A stretch of DNA of 32,586 nt from Synergistes jonesii (GTDB lineage: Bacteria > Synergistota > Synergistia > Synergistales > Synergistaceae). Below, one piece after another: positions 7,137 through 15,190 of the stretch. The notes under the pieces are model-generated. The model made no database searches and had not been told where the DNA came from. It saw only the letters and a program-made list of their open reading frames with translations. Numbering within the stretch: the stretch's first letter is position 1; each line of letters opens with the position of its first letter. The stretch lies in assembly GCF_000712295.1 (NCBI RefSeq), contig NZ_JMKI01000027.1, positions 8-32,593 of the forward strand, given 5' to 3'. A program made the translations under genes and the position numbers.

Positions 7137-8161
7137 TGCTTTCTTACGCTTTTCAGTCGTTGAAGCAATTAGACTATGAAGAGGTGTCCTCGGAGGCGTT
7201 TGAAATGGGCCAAGACCTCTTTGCGGCGATTCTTTCTAAGGGTATCGCGCGGCAGTTGAAACAGGGGCTACACCGTGAATATATAACGAGGAATGAGACT
7301 CTTCCCGTGATGCGGGGAAAACTGGATATGCCGGAAACGATGTGCAGCCGAGTCCGGCGTGAGCAGAAACTGGCCTGTGAATTTGATGAGCTTTTGGAAA
7401 ACAATCTTCCCAATCAGATTCTGAAAACGACTATGCATTATCTGGTGCGGGATGATGGAGTGGAAGTTGATCGTAAGGCAGCGTTAAAAAAGATTTTGGT
7501 ATTTTTCGACGGGATCGATCTATTGGCGCCGCCAGAAATACAGTGGAGCCGCCTGCATTATCAGCGAAACAATGCTAACTATGAAATGCTGATGAACATA
7601 TGCTATTTCGTTTTAGACGGGATGTTGCAGACCACGGAAAAAGGCGGCTACAAGATGGCGGTTTTCTCGGATGAACATATGGAGCGTCTGTATGAAAAGT
7701 TTATTCTGGAATACTACCGTCAGCGCCATACTTATCTAACAGAGGTCAAGGCGGCTCAAGTGAAGTGGCACCTTGCCGGAGAGGATAGCGAGGCTATGCT
7801 TCGCTTCCTTCCGGTTATGCAGACGGATATCATGCTCCGGTTGAATGAAAAGATACTGATTATTGACGCCAAGTACTATGGACGGACGCTGCAGCGGCGT
7901 TTTGATAAGTATACGCTGCCTTCGGGAAACTTGTATCAGATTTTCACTTATGTGAAGAATCAGGATAAAGAGAACAGCGGAAATGTTGCCGGGATATTGC
8001 TTTATGCCAAAACAGAAGAAACTATCGCTCCGGATTGCATGTTTAATATGGGGGGCAATTGGATAGGCGCGAAAACGCTTGATCTGAATGCCGACTTCAA
8101 ATTTATATCCTCGCAGCTGGATAAAATCGCGGAAGACTTCTTTAGCGTTAAGGCTGTATGA
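7136..8161 (+). CDS. mcrC: McrC-type restriction endonuclease subunit
   Basis: The 341-residue frame is the nuclease partner of McrB. The PD-(D/E)XK core is visible as LPVMQTDIMLRLNEKILIID followed at once by AKYYG, giving the D...DAK catalytic set. The surrounding MLSYAFQ start, FDELLENNLPNQILK and SGNLYQIFTYV segments also match McrC. The complex cleaves DNA carrying modified bases. Measured against relatives, the first dozen or so residues are missing from this frame and lie in a different frame at 7095-7136. The surviving ATG at 7136 overlaps the upstream stop (TAATG) and has no clear ribosome binding site of its own. Expression would rely on translational reinitiation, and loss of the short N-terminus may or may not inactivate it. 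Confidence 0.85.
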   Translation: MLSYAFQSLKQLDYEEVSSEAFEMGQDLFAAILSKGIARQLKQGLHREYITRNETLPVMRGKLDMPETMCSRVRREQKLACEFDELLENNLPNQILKTTMHYLVRDDGVEVDRKAALKKILVFFDGIDLLAPPEIQWSRLHYQRNNANYEMLMNICYFVLDGMLQTTEKGGYKMAVFSDEHMERLYEKFILEYYRQRHTYLTEVKAAQVKWHLAGEDSEAMLRFLPVMQTDIMLRLNEKILIIDAKYYGRTLQRRFDKYTLPSGNLYQIFTYVKNQDKENSGNVAGILLYAKTEETIAPDCMFNMGGNWIGAKTLDLNADFKFISSQLDKIAEDFFSVKAV

Positions 8162-8261
8162 AGTGGTGGATGGAAAAAGCGCCGGACGATTAGATTAATC
8201 ATCGCAGGCTTCGATATTCTGCCTGCAAGCCAGTTATACTCCATTGAAAGTCCGCGTGCGC

Positions 8262-8288
8262 AAAAAAACAGGCCCTTTGCCGGGCCTG
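8262..8288 (-). terminator. Terminator of the beta-helix protein gene
   Basis: CAGGCCC (8269-8275) pairs with GGGCCTG (8282-8288). On the minus strand it is followed by seven T (8262-8268). It lies 27 bases after the stop of the minus-strand gene and may also slow convergent transcription from mcrC. Confidence 0.85.
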
Positions 8289-8315
8289 CTTGCTGTTGGA
8301 TCTGGTTGTCGAATC

Positions 8316-9761
8316 TTACTTCCTCCTGCGGATGAGCGCCGCGCCGCAGAGGGCGAGCGTCGCGGCTCCGAACGCTCCGGCGTTGCAGCCGCCGGATGAG
8401 CCGTCGCGCGGCTCGGAGTCGATGCGGTCTGAGTAATGAGTCGTGATGTTCTCGTTGCGGTCTATAGTGCCGACGTGGTTGCCGCCGTTGCTGGCGAACT
8501 TGCCGTCGTAGCGCGCCTTCCAGAGTTCGCCCGTCCAAAAGGGGAATTCGCTCGGATCGCTCTCCGCCGTGATCATACCCTCGGGCGGATACTTTTCTTT
8601 GTTTACCTGCCGTCTTGCCTCGGCCGTCTCTTCGTCGGTGTAGTTGATGCTGATGTCCTGCGCCGTCTTTTTGTCGCCGCTTACGACATAGTTGTTTATG
8701 ATCTCGCAGTTTTTGAACGTCGCTTCGCCGACGGTTTTCATCACGTTGTCGGCGTGCGAGCCGTCGAACGCGTAGAGCCCCGCGCCGTCGGCCGTCGCTT
8801 CGTTGCCGCTGATCGTGCAGTTCTCGAGGGTCACGGTGCTCGCGACGTCTAAGATCATGCCACCGCCGCGGTTGCCCCTGTTGTTGACGACCCGGCAGCC
8901 GACCATCTTCGCCGCCGAACTATAGAAGAGGATGCCGCCGCCGTAGCCGAGGCTGTTGGCGGTGACGTCGTTGTCTTTGAATACGCAGTTCTCGAAGTAA
9001 TTCTCTTTGCCGTTTTCCGAGTTGATGTAGGCGCCGCCGCCGCGTCCGCCCTTATGTCCGCTGACGGTGCAGTTGTACATCTTCACATTGCCGCCCCAGT
9101 CGCCGCCGCGCTTGGCGCCTTTGCCCGGGTCGACGTAGATGCCGCCGCCGCGCGAGCCGCTTCTGTTGTCGCGGATGTCGCAGCTCGTAAGGATCGCGCT
9201 GCCTTTGAGGTAAAGGCCGCCGGAGCGGTCCTTGCCTACGTTCTCGGCGATCGTGCAGTTGTCGAACGTGACGGTCGCCTTCGGCTCTATAAAAAGAGCG
9301 GCGCCTCCCTGCTCCGTGTGCACGCCGGCCACTGTTCCGTTCTTGACGATTTTACAGCCCTCGAACGCGACCCGGCTGCCCTCGCCGATGAACGCGCCGC
9401 CGCCGGAAGCCGTCTGCGCACCGCCGCCTTCGGTTATCGTGAGGTCTTTTAGCGTGACCTTCGCGCCGTCGGCGGTGACGCCGCTTATGTAGAAGCAGCG
9501 GACCTCTCCCGCGCCCGATACCGTGTGCCCGGCGCCTTCGATCGTGATCGGTTTGCTGATGACTATGCCCTCTACGCCGGCTGCGCCGTCGGCCGCCGGG
9601 TCGTAGCTGTAGTCGTCGGCGAGCGCGACCGTCGCGCCGTTGCCCGCCGCGTCGATCACTCCCTGAAGGTCGCTGAAATTACCAGCTTCAGCGGCCGCGC
9701 CGCCGAACAGGAGCAGTGCCGCGCACAAAATACCCACATACCTTGCTGCCGTCCGTTTCAA
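8316..9761 (-). CDS. Secreted parallel beta-helix protein with Synerg-CTERM tail
   Basis: This 481-residue protein starts with a signal peptide (about 1-26, ending near AAAEAG). Its long body of short repeats, such as VTFDNCTIAENV, ILTSCDIRDNRS, VTLENCTISGNE and ATFKNCEIINNY, is typical of a right-handed parallel beta-helix. The C-terminus has a Gly/Cys motif (SSGGCNAG), a hydrophobic stretch and a basic RRRK end. This is the Synerg-CTERM pattern, presumed to direct processing and surface attachment in Synergistota. Beta-helix proteins are often polysaccharide-binding or cleaving, or adhesive; no catalytic residues can be named. The start is TTG: GGGGGG lies eight bases upstream, and no ATG is better placed. 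It is monocistronic with its own terminator. Confidence 0.88.
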   Translation of the reverse strand: MKRTAARYVGILCAALLLFGGAAAEAGNFSDLQGVIDAAGNGATVALADDYSYDPAADGAAGVEGIVISKPITIEGAGHTVSGAGEVRCFYISGVTADGAKVTLKDLTITEGGGAQTASGGGAFIGEGSRVAFEGCKIVKNGTVAGVHTEQGGAALFIEPKATVTFDNCTIAENVGKDRSGGLYLKGSAILTSCDIRDNRSGSRGGGIYVDPGKGAKRGGDWGGNVKMYNCTVSGHKGGRGGGAYINSENGKENYFENCVFKDNDVTANSLGYGGGILFYSSAAKMVGCRVVNNRGNRGGGMILDVASTVTLENCTISGNEATADGAGLYAFDGSHADNVMKTVGEATFKNCEIINNYVVSGDKKTAQDISINYTDEETAEARRQVNKEKYPPEGMITAESDPSEFPFWTGELWKARYDGKFASNGGNHVGTIDRNENITTHYSDRIDSEPRDGSSGGCNAGAFGAATLALCGAALIRRRK

Positions 9762-9979
9762 TTTGAAGCCCCCCTAATTATTTTGTTGTTGCAACTTTGT
9801 ACCAACTTACTGATTATCGTATACCGAGGGCTTCTCTGTCTATTTTTTGGTCAGTTGAATTTATTTTTGCCACTTTGTTTCATTTATATTTTTTGAGAGA
9901 TCGACCGTGATTTGTATTAAAAACATATAATGAGTTTTTTGCTTCGATTCCCTCGCCTCCGTCCGGCTACGCCTCGGGC

Positions 9980-11056
9980 TCAGAGCGAGCGCAGGATTTT
10001 TTCCACCTCTTTATTTTCTTCGGGAAGTCCTATCGAAAGGCGCACTGCAGGCATGCCTCGGCACGTCATGAAGCGCGCGGCTATCCCTTTTTCTTCGAGC
10101 GCCGTTCTGAGCGCGTCTCCCTTTTCTCCCGGGAACATTAGGATGAAGTTAGCGCGCGACGGCACGAAGCGTATGCCGCGCTCTTTAAGGACGGCGCTTA
10201 GCTTTTCGCGCTCTTCCGCCGTCCTCGTCCGCGTTTCGCTCAGGAAGGCTTCTTCGTCGAGAGCCGCCGACGCGCCGGCTTCGGCCGCCGCCGTTACGCA
10301 GTAGGGCTCGCGCACGCGATAGAGGCAGTCTATCAGCATCGGATGCGCCGCTCCCCAGCCGACGCGCAGCCCCGCAAGGGCGAATATTTTTGAGAAGGTG
10401 CGGCATATCATCAGATTTGGAAAATCTTTGAGCAGAGAGAAGGGCTCGGCGTCGTCGGCGCCGCTGAATTCCGCATAGGCCTGGTCGAGTATCACGATGA
10501 CGTGCCTCGGGATTTTTCCAAGCATCGCGCGGATGCCGGCCGTTTCGGCGAGCGTGCCGGTAGGGTTGTTCGGGTTGCAGAAGAAGAGCATTTTCGTCGC
10601 CGGCGTTACCGCTTCGGCGAATTTCGCCGGTTCCTGCTCAAACGCGGCGGAGAGCGGGACCTTTACGACCTTCGCGCCGGCTATCGCGGCGTTCGAAGCG
10701 TAAACGCCGAAGGTACATTCGCCGCAGACTACTTCGTCGCCTTTATCGAGGAATGCGCGCGAGAGCATCGTAAACATGCCGTCAAGGCCGTTCGACGTGA
10801 TGATCTGCTCCGGCGCGAGTCCGAAGCGCGCGGCGAGCTTTTTGCGCAGCGCCGTGTTCCTGCTGTCGGGGTAGCGGTTGCCCTTTTCGAGAGCGGCGCG
10901 CATCGCTTCGAGCGCGCCTTTAGGCACTCCGGCGTTGTTTTCGTTCGCCGAGAGTATTATCTTCGGCTCCGAGATCGGCGCGGCGTCGTAGGGCGCTACA
11001 TTCCTGACGGAAGGGCGCGTCAGTTTTTCAAAATATTCTTTTAAATCTTCCGGCAT
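9980..11056 (-). CDS. hisC: Histidinol-phosphate aminotransferase
   Basis: The 358-residue fold-type-I PLP enzyme converts imidazole-acetol phosphate and glutamate to histidinol phosphate and 2-oxoglutarate. Visible landmarks are the N-terminal SANENNAGVP, NPNNPTG at 161-167, D191 in ILDQAYAEF, and the PLP lysine K223 in RTFSKIFALAGLRVGW. The C-terminal RLSIGLPEEN carries the arginine expected to bind the substrate carboxylate. GGGAGGA before the ATG supports the start. It lies 21 bases after the HAD phosphatase gene on the same strand, and this pair diverges from the main his operon, which strengthens the hisC call over other aminotransferases of the family. Confidence 0.88.
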   Translation of the reverse strand: MPEDLKEYFEKLTRPSVRNVAPYDAAPISEPKIILSANENNAGVPKGALEAMRAALEKGNRYPDSRNTALRKKLAARFGLAPEQIITSNGLDGMFTMLSRAFLDKGDEVVCGECTFGVYASNAAIAGAKVVKVPLSAAFEQEPAKFAEAVTPATKMLFFCNPNNPTGTLAETAGIRAMLGKIPRHVIVILDQAYAEFSGADDAEPFSLLKDFPNLMICRTFSKIFALAGLRVGWGAAHPMLIDCLYRVREPYCVTAAAEAGASAALDEEAFLSETRTRTAEEREKLSAVLKERGIRFVPSRANFILMFPGEKGDALRTALEEKGIAARFMTCRGMPAVRLSIGLPEENKEVEKILRSL

Positions 11057-11077
11057 AAAAATTTTCCTCCCTTGTTT

Positions 11078-11872
11078 TTAATCGAAGGAGTCGGAGAGAG
11101 CGTCCGCCACCGCCTCTTCTGTCGTGTCGTATCTGAATTCCGCTTCGGGCAGCATGGTGCCTATTGCGGCGAAGCGCCCCCTTCCGAAGGCCTCCGCCGC
11201 CTGCATGTCGCTCGCCGTGTCGCCGAAGAATACGGGCGACGACGCGCCGAGGCGGCGGCAGAGTATTTCAAGCCCCAGCGGCGACGGCTTCGTTATGCCG
11301 CTGTCCGATTTGATCACGAGCTCGTCGGGGAAGTCCTCCCAGCCGAGGCTCTCCTTCGCGAGCTCCCATTCGAGCGTGTCGCGGCCGGAGTATATCGCAG
11401 CTGGCGCGCCAAGCTCGCGCCAATGCCTATTCAGCATCGGCGTTTCGAGCAGGTGCAGCCCCTTCCCCTTCGTCCCGTAAAGCTCCGAGCATAATTTTCG
11501 GATTTCGCGGCGCGGCGCGGCCTCTCCATATTTGATCGCCACCCATTCGCCTAGGGGGTCTTTATAATCCGCGATCTCGGCGGCTAGCTTCCAGGCGCGC
11601 GGCAGAGCGCGCGAGAGCAGCTTTTCTCCGCTCGCCGCGGCGACGCAGAGGAGCGTCCAGGCGATGTCGTAGTCGTCGTTGAAGGCGCCGTGACGCTTCA
11701 GCACGCGCTCCATGTCGGCGTCGTATCCGCCGCAGTCCGCCGCGCCTCCGCAATATTTTTCCCAGCCCTTCATGACGGCCCGCTTTATCACCTCGGGAAA
11801 CGATTCCCGCACGTCGAGCAGTACGCCGTCGACGTCGAATATCAAAGCGTCGGCTTTGAAATTTCCCTTCAT
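11078..11872 (-). CDS. HAD-superfamily phosphatase, candidate histidinol-phosphatase
   Basis: The 264-residue protein has all four HAD motifs. Motif I is DVDGVLLD with nucleophile D13 and acid D15, motif II is IYSGRDT, motif III is the lysine in ITKPSPLG, and motif IV is VFFGDTASDMQAA. A helical cap lies between motifs I and II. HAD proteins hydrolyse phosphate esters. Its place directly upstream of hisC, divergent from a his operon that contains no histidinol-phosphate phosphatase, makes that activity the leading guess, but it is inference from context. GGGGAG at 11879-11884 abuts the ATG at 11878 and sits six bases before the ATG at 11872, so I prefer 11872; the longer form adds two residues. 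Confidence 0.8.
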   Translation of the reverse strand: MKGNFKADALIFDVDGVLLDVRESFPEVIKRAVMKGWEKYCGGAADCGGYDADMERVLKRHGAFNDDYDIAWTLLCVAAASGEKLLSRALPRAWKLAAEIADYKDPLGEWVAIKYGEAAPRREIRKLCSELYGTKGKGLHLLETPMLNRHWRELGAPAAIYSGRDTLEWELAKESLGWEDFPDELVIKSDSGITKPSPLGLEILCRRLGASSPVFFGDTASDMQAAEAFGRGRFAAIGTMLPEAEFRYDTTEEAVADALSDSFD

Positions 11873-11952
11873 CTTCATCTCCCCGTTCCATTCGCGGCTC
11901 TTTTCCGCGGCTTGCCGCGCCTTAAAATGTCATAAATACTTCTCCGCGCCGT

Positions 11953-11981
11953 TTGCAAAAACCGCATTAAGATGATATTAT
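11953..11981 (+). promoter_or_regulatory. Promoter of the his operon
   Basis: TTGCAA (11953-11958), a 17-base spacer and TATTAT (11976-11981) form a good sigma-70 promoter about 80 bases before hisZ. The short leader contains a small AGCTA...TAGCT inverted repeat (12005-12020) but no terminator or leader peptide, so attenuation is not evident. Confidence 0.65.
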
Positions 11982-12059
11982 ATATCGCACGTAAAAAAAT
12001 ATCAAGCTATCTATTTAGCTAAGTAAAATAATAGCATGGCTGAAGAAAGGATGACGCGT

Positions 12060-13262
12060 ATGATAAGAAATCCGAAAGGCTGCGACAATATCGGCGGGGC
12101 GCTCGCCGCGAACATGGAAGAGTGCAGAGGCGCGCTGATGCATTTATTTTCCCTTTACGGATATCATCCCTTCAGCCCGGCGGAATTCCAGCTGATAGAG
12201 GACGTTTGGGGCAAGCTCTCGACGGCGCGCGCCCGCAGGCTCATCCCGGTGATGTCGCCGCTCGGCGAGCCGTGCGTGCTTCGCGGCGACCTTACGCTTT
12301 CCGCCGTAGCGTATCTCGCGGGGCACCACACTCAAAGCGAATGGCCTCTGCGCCTATCTTATGCGGACAGAGTCTATTCCGTGCCGGCGCCGCCGAAGAG
12401 CAACCTCGAGGAGAGCCAGGTCGGAGTGGAGCTGATAGGCTGCGACGACGAGGGCGCTGATGCGGAGGCCGCGGCGCTGCTTTTCCGCGCGCTCGACCTG
12501 CTCGGCATCGAAAATTCCGCGGTCGTGCTCGGCGACGTCTCGTTTTTGTCGTACCTCTTCTCGCCGCTGCCGCAGGCTCTTTCTTCCGAACTTGCCGACG
12601 CGCTGAGCGAAAGGGCCTATACGAGGTACAGCGCGCTGCTCGGCTCGGCGCCGCTCTCAGGCGAGAGGCTGCGGCTGTTGAAGCGCATCCCCCTTCTCAA
12701 AGGAAATGCGGCCGTGATAGGCGAGGCGATGGCCCTGCTGGACGATCCCGGGATACTGATGCCGCTCAGGCGGCTCTGCGGCGAGCTCTGCTCTCTCGGC
12801 TACGAAAGGCGGCTGCGCGTCGACCTTTCCTTCGTGCGCGACCTCGGCTACTACAGCGGCCCGATCTATAACGCCTATTCCGCGGACGGCGCGCTGCTCG
12901 GCGGCGGCGGACGCTACGACGGGCTGCTCGCGGCGGAGGGCATCGGGGGGCAGGCGGTCGGCTTCGGGCTCAACCTTAAGGAGCTCGCGTCGCACTGCGC
13001 CGCGCAGCAGCGCGCGCCCCTCGTGACTCTCTGGTGCGGCGGCTGCAAGTCTTCCGACGCGCTGCGCTATGCGGACGCGCTTTCCAAGAAGGACGTTTTG
13101 TTCGAGCTCTCGTGGACGAGGGACGCGGAGGCGTCGCGCGCCGGCGCGAAGCGGCGCGGCTCCCGCTGGTGGGCGGATCTCGGCGCTAAGAGCGCTCTTA
13201 TGCTCGCGCGCGATCGCGCGGCGTCGCTCAAAGATTTTGAAGAGGAGGCGCTCTCATGCTGA
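12060..13262 (+). CDS. hisZ: ATP phosphoribosyltransferase regulatory subunit
   Basis: HisZ is a catalytically inactive class II histidyl-tRNA-synthetase-like protein that pairs with short-form HisG and carries histidine feedback control. Synthetase-derived features are visible: VLRGDLTLSAVAYLA (motif-2 region), the substrate-loop relic GYYSGPIYNAYS, and GGGGRYDGLL with the following VGFGLNLKEL (motif-3 region). The product is 400 residues from 12060. In-frame ATGs also exist at 12036 and 12051; 12060 is preferred because AAAGG lies nine bases upstream and the protein then begins MIRNPKGCD. It overlaps hisG by seven bases, suggesting translational coupling of the two subunits. Confidence 0.88.
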   Translation: MIRNPKGCDNIGGALAANMEECRGALMHLFSLYGYHPFSPAEFQLIEDVWGKLSTARARRLIPVMSPLGEPCVLRGDLTLSAVAYLAGHHTQSEWPLRLSYADRVYSVPAPPKSNLEESQVGVELIGCDDEGADAEAAALLFRALDLLGIENSAVVLGDVSFLSYLFSPLPQALSSELADALSERAYTRYSALLGSAPLSGERLRLLKRIPLLKGNAAVIGEAMALLDDPGILMPLRRLCGELCSLGYERRLRVDLSFVRDLGYYSGPIYNAYSADGALLGGGGRYDGLLAAEGIGGQAVGFGLNLKELASHCAAQQRAPLVTLWCGGCKSSDALRYADALSKKDVLFELSWTRDAEASRAGAKRRGSRWWADLGAKSALMLARDRAASLKDFEEEALSC

Positions 13263-13909
13263 CCTTAGCGCTTCCCACCGGGCGCTCGTTCGGCGAATGC
13301 GTGAAGATACTCGAGTGTTCGGGGCTTCCCGTCTCCGGGCTGAAAGACGCGGGGCGCAGCCTCGTTATAGAGGAAGGCGCGTTCCGTTACATCCTGTCTA
13401 AGCCCTCCGACGTCCCGGCGATGGTCTATTATGGAGCGGCCGACCTCGCCCTCGCGGGCAACGACGTGATAGAGGAGGCGGGCATAGCGCTCGCCGAGCT
13501 GCTCGACACTGGGCTCGGCCGCTGCCGCATGGCCGTCGCCGGGCCGTCGGAGATCGCCGAGAAATTCCGCGGCGGCGCGCAGCGCCTGATGGGGCTGAAG
13601 GTCGCGACGAAATACGCGCGCCTCGCCGAGAGGACCTTCGCCGGCTGGGGAGTCCAGATAAAGCTGCTGAAGCTGAACGGCTCCGTCGAGCTCGCTCCCG
13701 CGCTCGGCCTCGCGGACTGCATATTCGACGTCGTACAGACGGGAAAGACGCTCGAAGCGAACGGCCTTTCCGTTATAAAAGAAACCTTGCCGGTGTCGCT
13801 GCGCCTCGTCGCGGGCGTTTCGTCGATCCAGCTGCGCTGGAACTCGATATTCGGCGTCGTCGGCGCTGTAAATTCGGCTGTGGAGGCGAAAAAATGGAAG
13901 CAAGGATAG
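13256..13909 (+). CDS. hisG: ATP phosphoribosyltransferase, short form
   Basis: HisG condenses ATP and PRPP to phosphoribosyl-ATP, the committed step of histidine synthesis. The 217-residue length is that of the short form, which lacks the C-terminal regulatory domain and needs HisZ, encoded just upstream. Signature segments are YYGAADLALAGNDVIEE near the N-terminus and ELAPALGLADCIFDVVQTG with TLEANGL, which holds the PRPP-binding region. The start ATG overlaps the hisZ stop (ATGCTGA), and the 3' end overlaps hisB by 16 bases. Confidence 0.93.
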   Translation: MLTLALPTGRSFGECVKILECSGLPVSGLKDAGRSLVIEEGAFRYILSKPSDVPAMVYYGAADLALAGNDVIEEAGIALAELLDTGLGRCRMAVAGPSEIAEKFRGGAQRLMGLKVATKYARLAERTFAGWGVQIKLLKLNGSVELAPALGLADCIFDVVQTGKTLEANGLSVIKETLPVSLRLVAGVSSIQLRWNSIFGVVGAVNSAVEAKKWKQG

Positions 13910-14463
13910 TAAGGCGCACAAAAGAGACAAGCATAGAACTGATTTTGAACGATGAATTCAGCGGAAGGAAAATATATATAAACTGCGGCTTTTTGGCGCA
14001 TATGATCGACCTGCTCTGCCATCGCGCCTCTTTAGGCGTAGAGCTGACGGCGCACGGCGACATAGAGGTAGACTCGCACCACCTGACCGAGGACGTCGGG
14101 ATGGTGATGGGGCAGGCGCTGCGCAGAATCGCCGCGGAACGCCCGATACGCCGCTACGCGTCGGCGCTGCTGCCGATGGACGGCTCCTTAGCGCGGATCG
14201 CGCTCGACTTCAGCGGGCGCGGCGGCCTCTGGTGGCGCGGCGAATTCCCGTCGCAGAAGTGCGGCGACTTCGACACGGAGCTCGTCCCAGAATTCTTCGC
14301 CGGCTTTGCGCGCGAAGCGGGGCTGACGCTGCACATCGCGCTGCTTGAGACGGACAACTCGCATCACGCGGCGGAGGCCGTATTCAAAGGCGTCGGGCTC
14401 GCGCTGAAAGAGGCGCTTGCGCCCTCTGAAAGCGCGCCGAGCACGAAGGGCGTCTGGCTGTGA
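13894..14463 (+). CDS. hisB: Imidazoleglycerol-phosphate dehydratase
   Basis: The 189-residue monofunctional enzyme dehydrates imidazoleglycerol phosphate to imidazole-acetol phosphate. Its metal-binding histidine motifs are present: DSHHLTEDVG and TDNSHHAAEAVFKG, the two halves of the Mn-binding site. The first conserved segment reads GFLAHMIDLLCHRASLG, where relatives usually have an aspartate in the FLDHM position, so one commonly conserved acidic residue is alanine here. There is no fused phosphatase domain, unlike enteric HisB, which leaves the phosphatase step to another gene. It overlaps hisG upstream by 16 bases and hisA downstream by four. Confidence 0.9.
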   Translation: MEARIVRRTKETSIELILNDEFSGRKIYINCGFLAHMIDLLCHRASLGVELTAHGDIEVDSHHLTEDVGMVMGQALRRIAAERPIRRYASALLPMDGSLARIALDFSGRGGLWWRGEFPSQKCGDFDTELVPEFFAGFAREAGLTLHIALLETDNSHHAAEAVFKGVGLALKEALAPSESAPSTKGVWL

Positions 14464-15173
14464 TAGTCTTTCCCGCTGTAGACCTCTACGGGGGCAGGGT
14501 AGTGCGCCTCCTGCGGGGCGACTATTCGAAGATGCGCGGATACGCCGTCGACCCCGTGGAGGCGGCGAAGGGCTTCCGTGACGCCGGCTGTTTACAGATT
14601 CATATAGTCGACCTCGAAGGGGCGAAAGCGGGAGAGCCGAAGCATCTGGACGCGCTCGAAAAAATCGCCGCGCTCGGCCTCTTCGTGCAATACGGCGGCG
14701 GGCTGCGCAGCGCCGACGCGGTCGCGCGCGCGCTGAATTCCGGCGCGGCGCGCGTGATGGCCGGCAGCCTCATATTTAAAGATATGAGGCGCGCGCCGGA
14801 GCTGGCTGCGCGCTTCGGCGGCAAAATAATGGCCGCCGTGGATGTAAAAGAAGGAAAAGCCGCTTACGCCGGCTGGCTGAAAAAGAGCGCGCTGAGCGCG
14901 CGCGAGGCGGTGGAGCGCCTTTCCTCCGCGGGCTTTTCGTCGTTCCTGATAACGCAGACCGAGCGCGACGGAACGATGGGCGGCACGGACGCCGATTTTT
15001 ACCTTCCCTTTACTGTTAAGGGCAGGTATATCGCGGCGGCTGGCGGCGTGACGGACGAACGCGATATCGCGGCGCTCGCGCGCGCCGGCGTCGACGCGGC
15101 GGTAATAGGAAAAAGCCTTTACGAAGGCGGAATCACGCTGAAAGCCGCTCTTGCCGCGGCAAAAAGCGCTTAG
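14460..15173 (+). CDS. hisA: ProFAR isomerase
   Basis: HisA is the (beta-alpha)8-barrel isomerase that converts ProFAR to PRFAR. Of 237 residues, the acid/base pair is visible as D8 in FPAVDLYGG and D128 in MAAVDVKEG. Phosphate-binding loops are YGGGLRS and AAGGVTDE. The closing helix after VIGKSLYEG is as expected. The start is GTG, inferred from the four-base GTGA overlap with the hisB stop. The half-barrel symmetry with HisF is apparent in the paired glycine-rich loops. Confidence 0.92.
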   Translation: MIVFPAVDLYGGRVVRLLRGDYSKMRGYAVDPVEAAKGFRDAGCLQIHIVDLEGAKAGEPKHLDALEKIAALGLFVQYGGGLRSADAVARALNSGAARVMAGSLIFKDMRRAPELAARFGGKIMAAVDVKEGKAAYAGWLKKSALSAREAVERLSSAGFSSFLITQTERDGTMGGTDADFYLPFTVKGRYIAAAGGVTDERDIAALARAGVDAAVIGKSLYEGGITLKAALAAAKSA

Positions 15174-15190
15174 AAAGAGGAAAAAGATAA

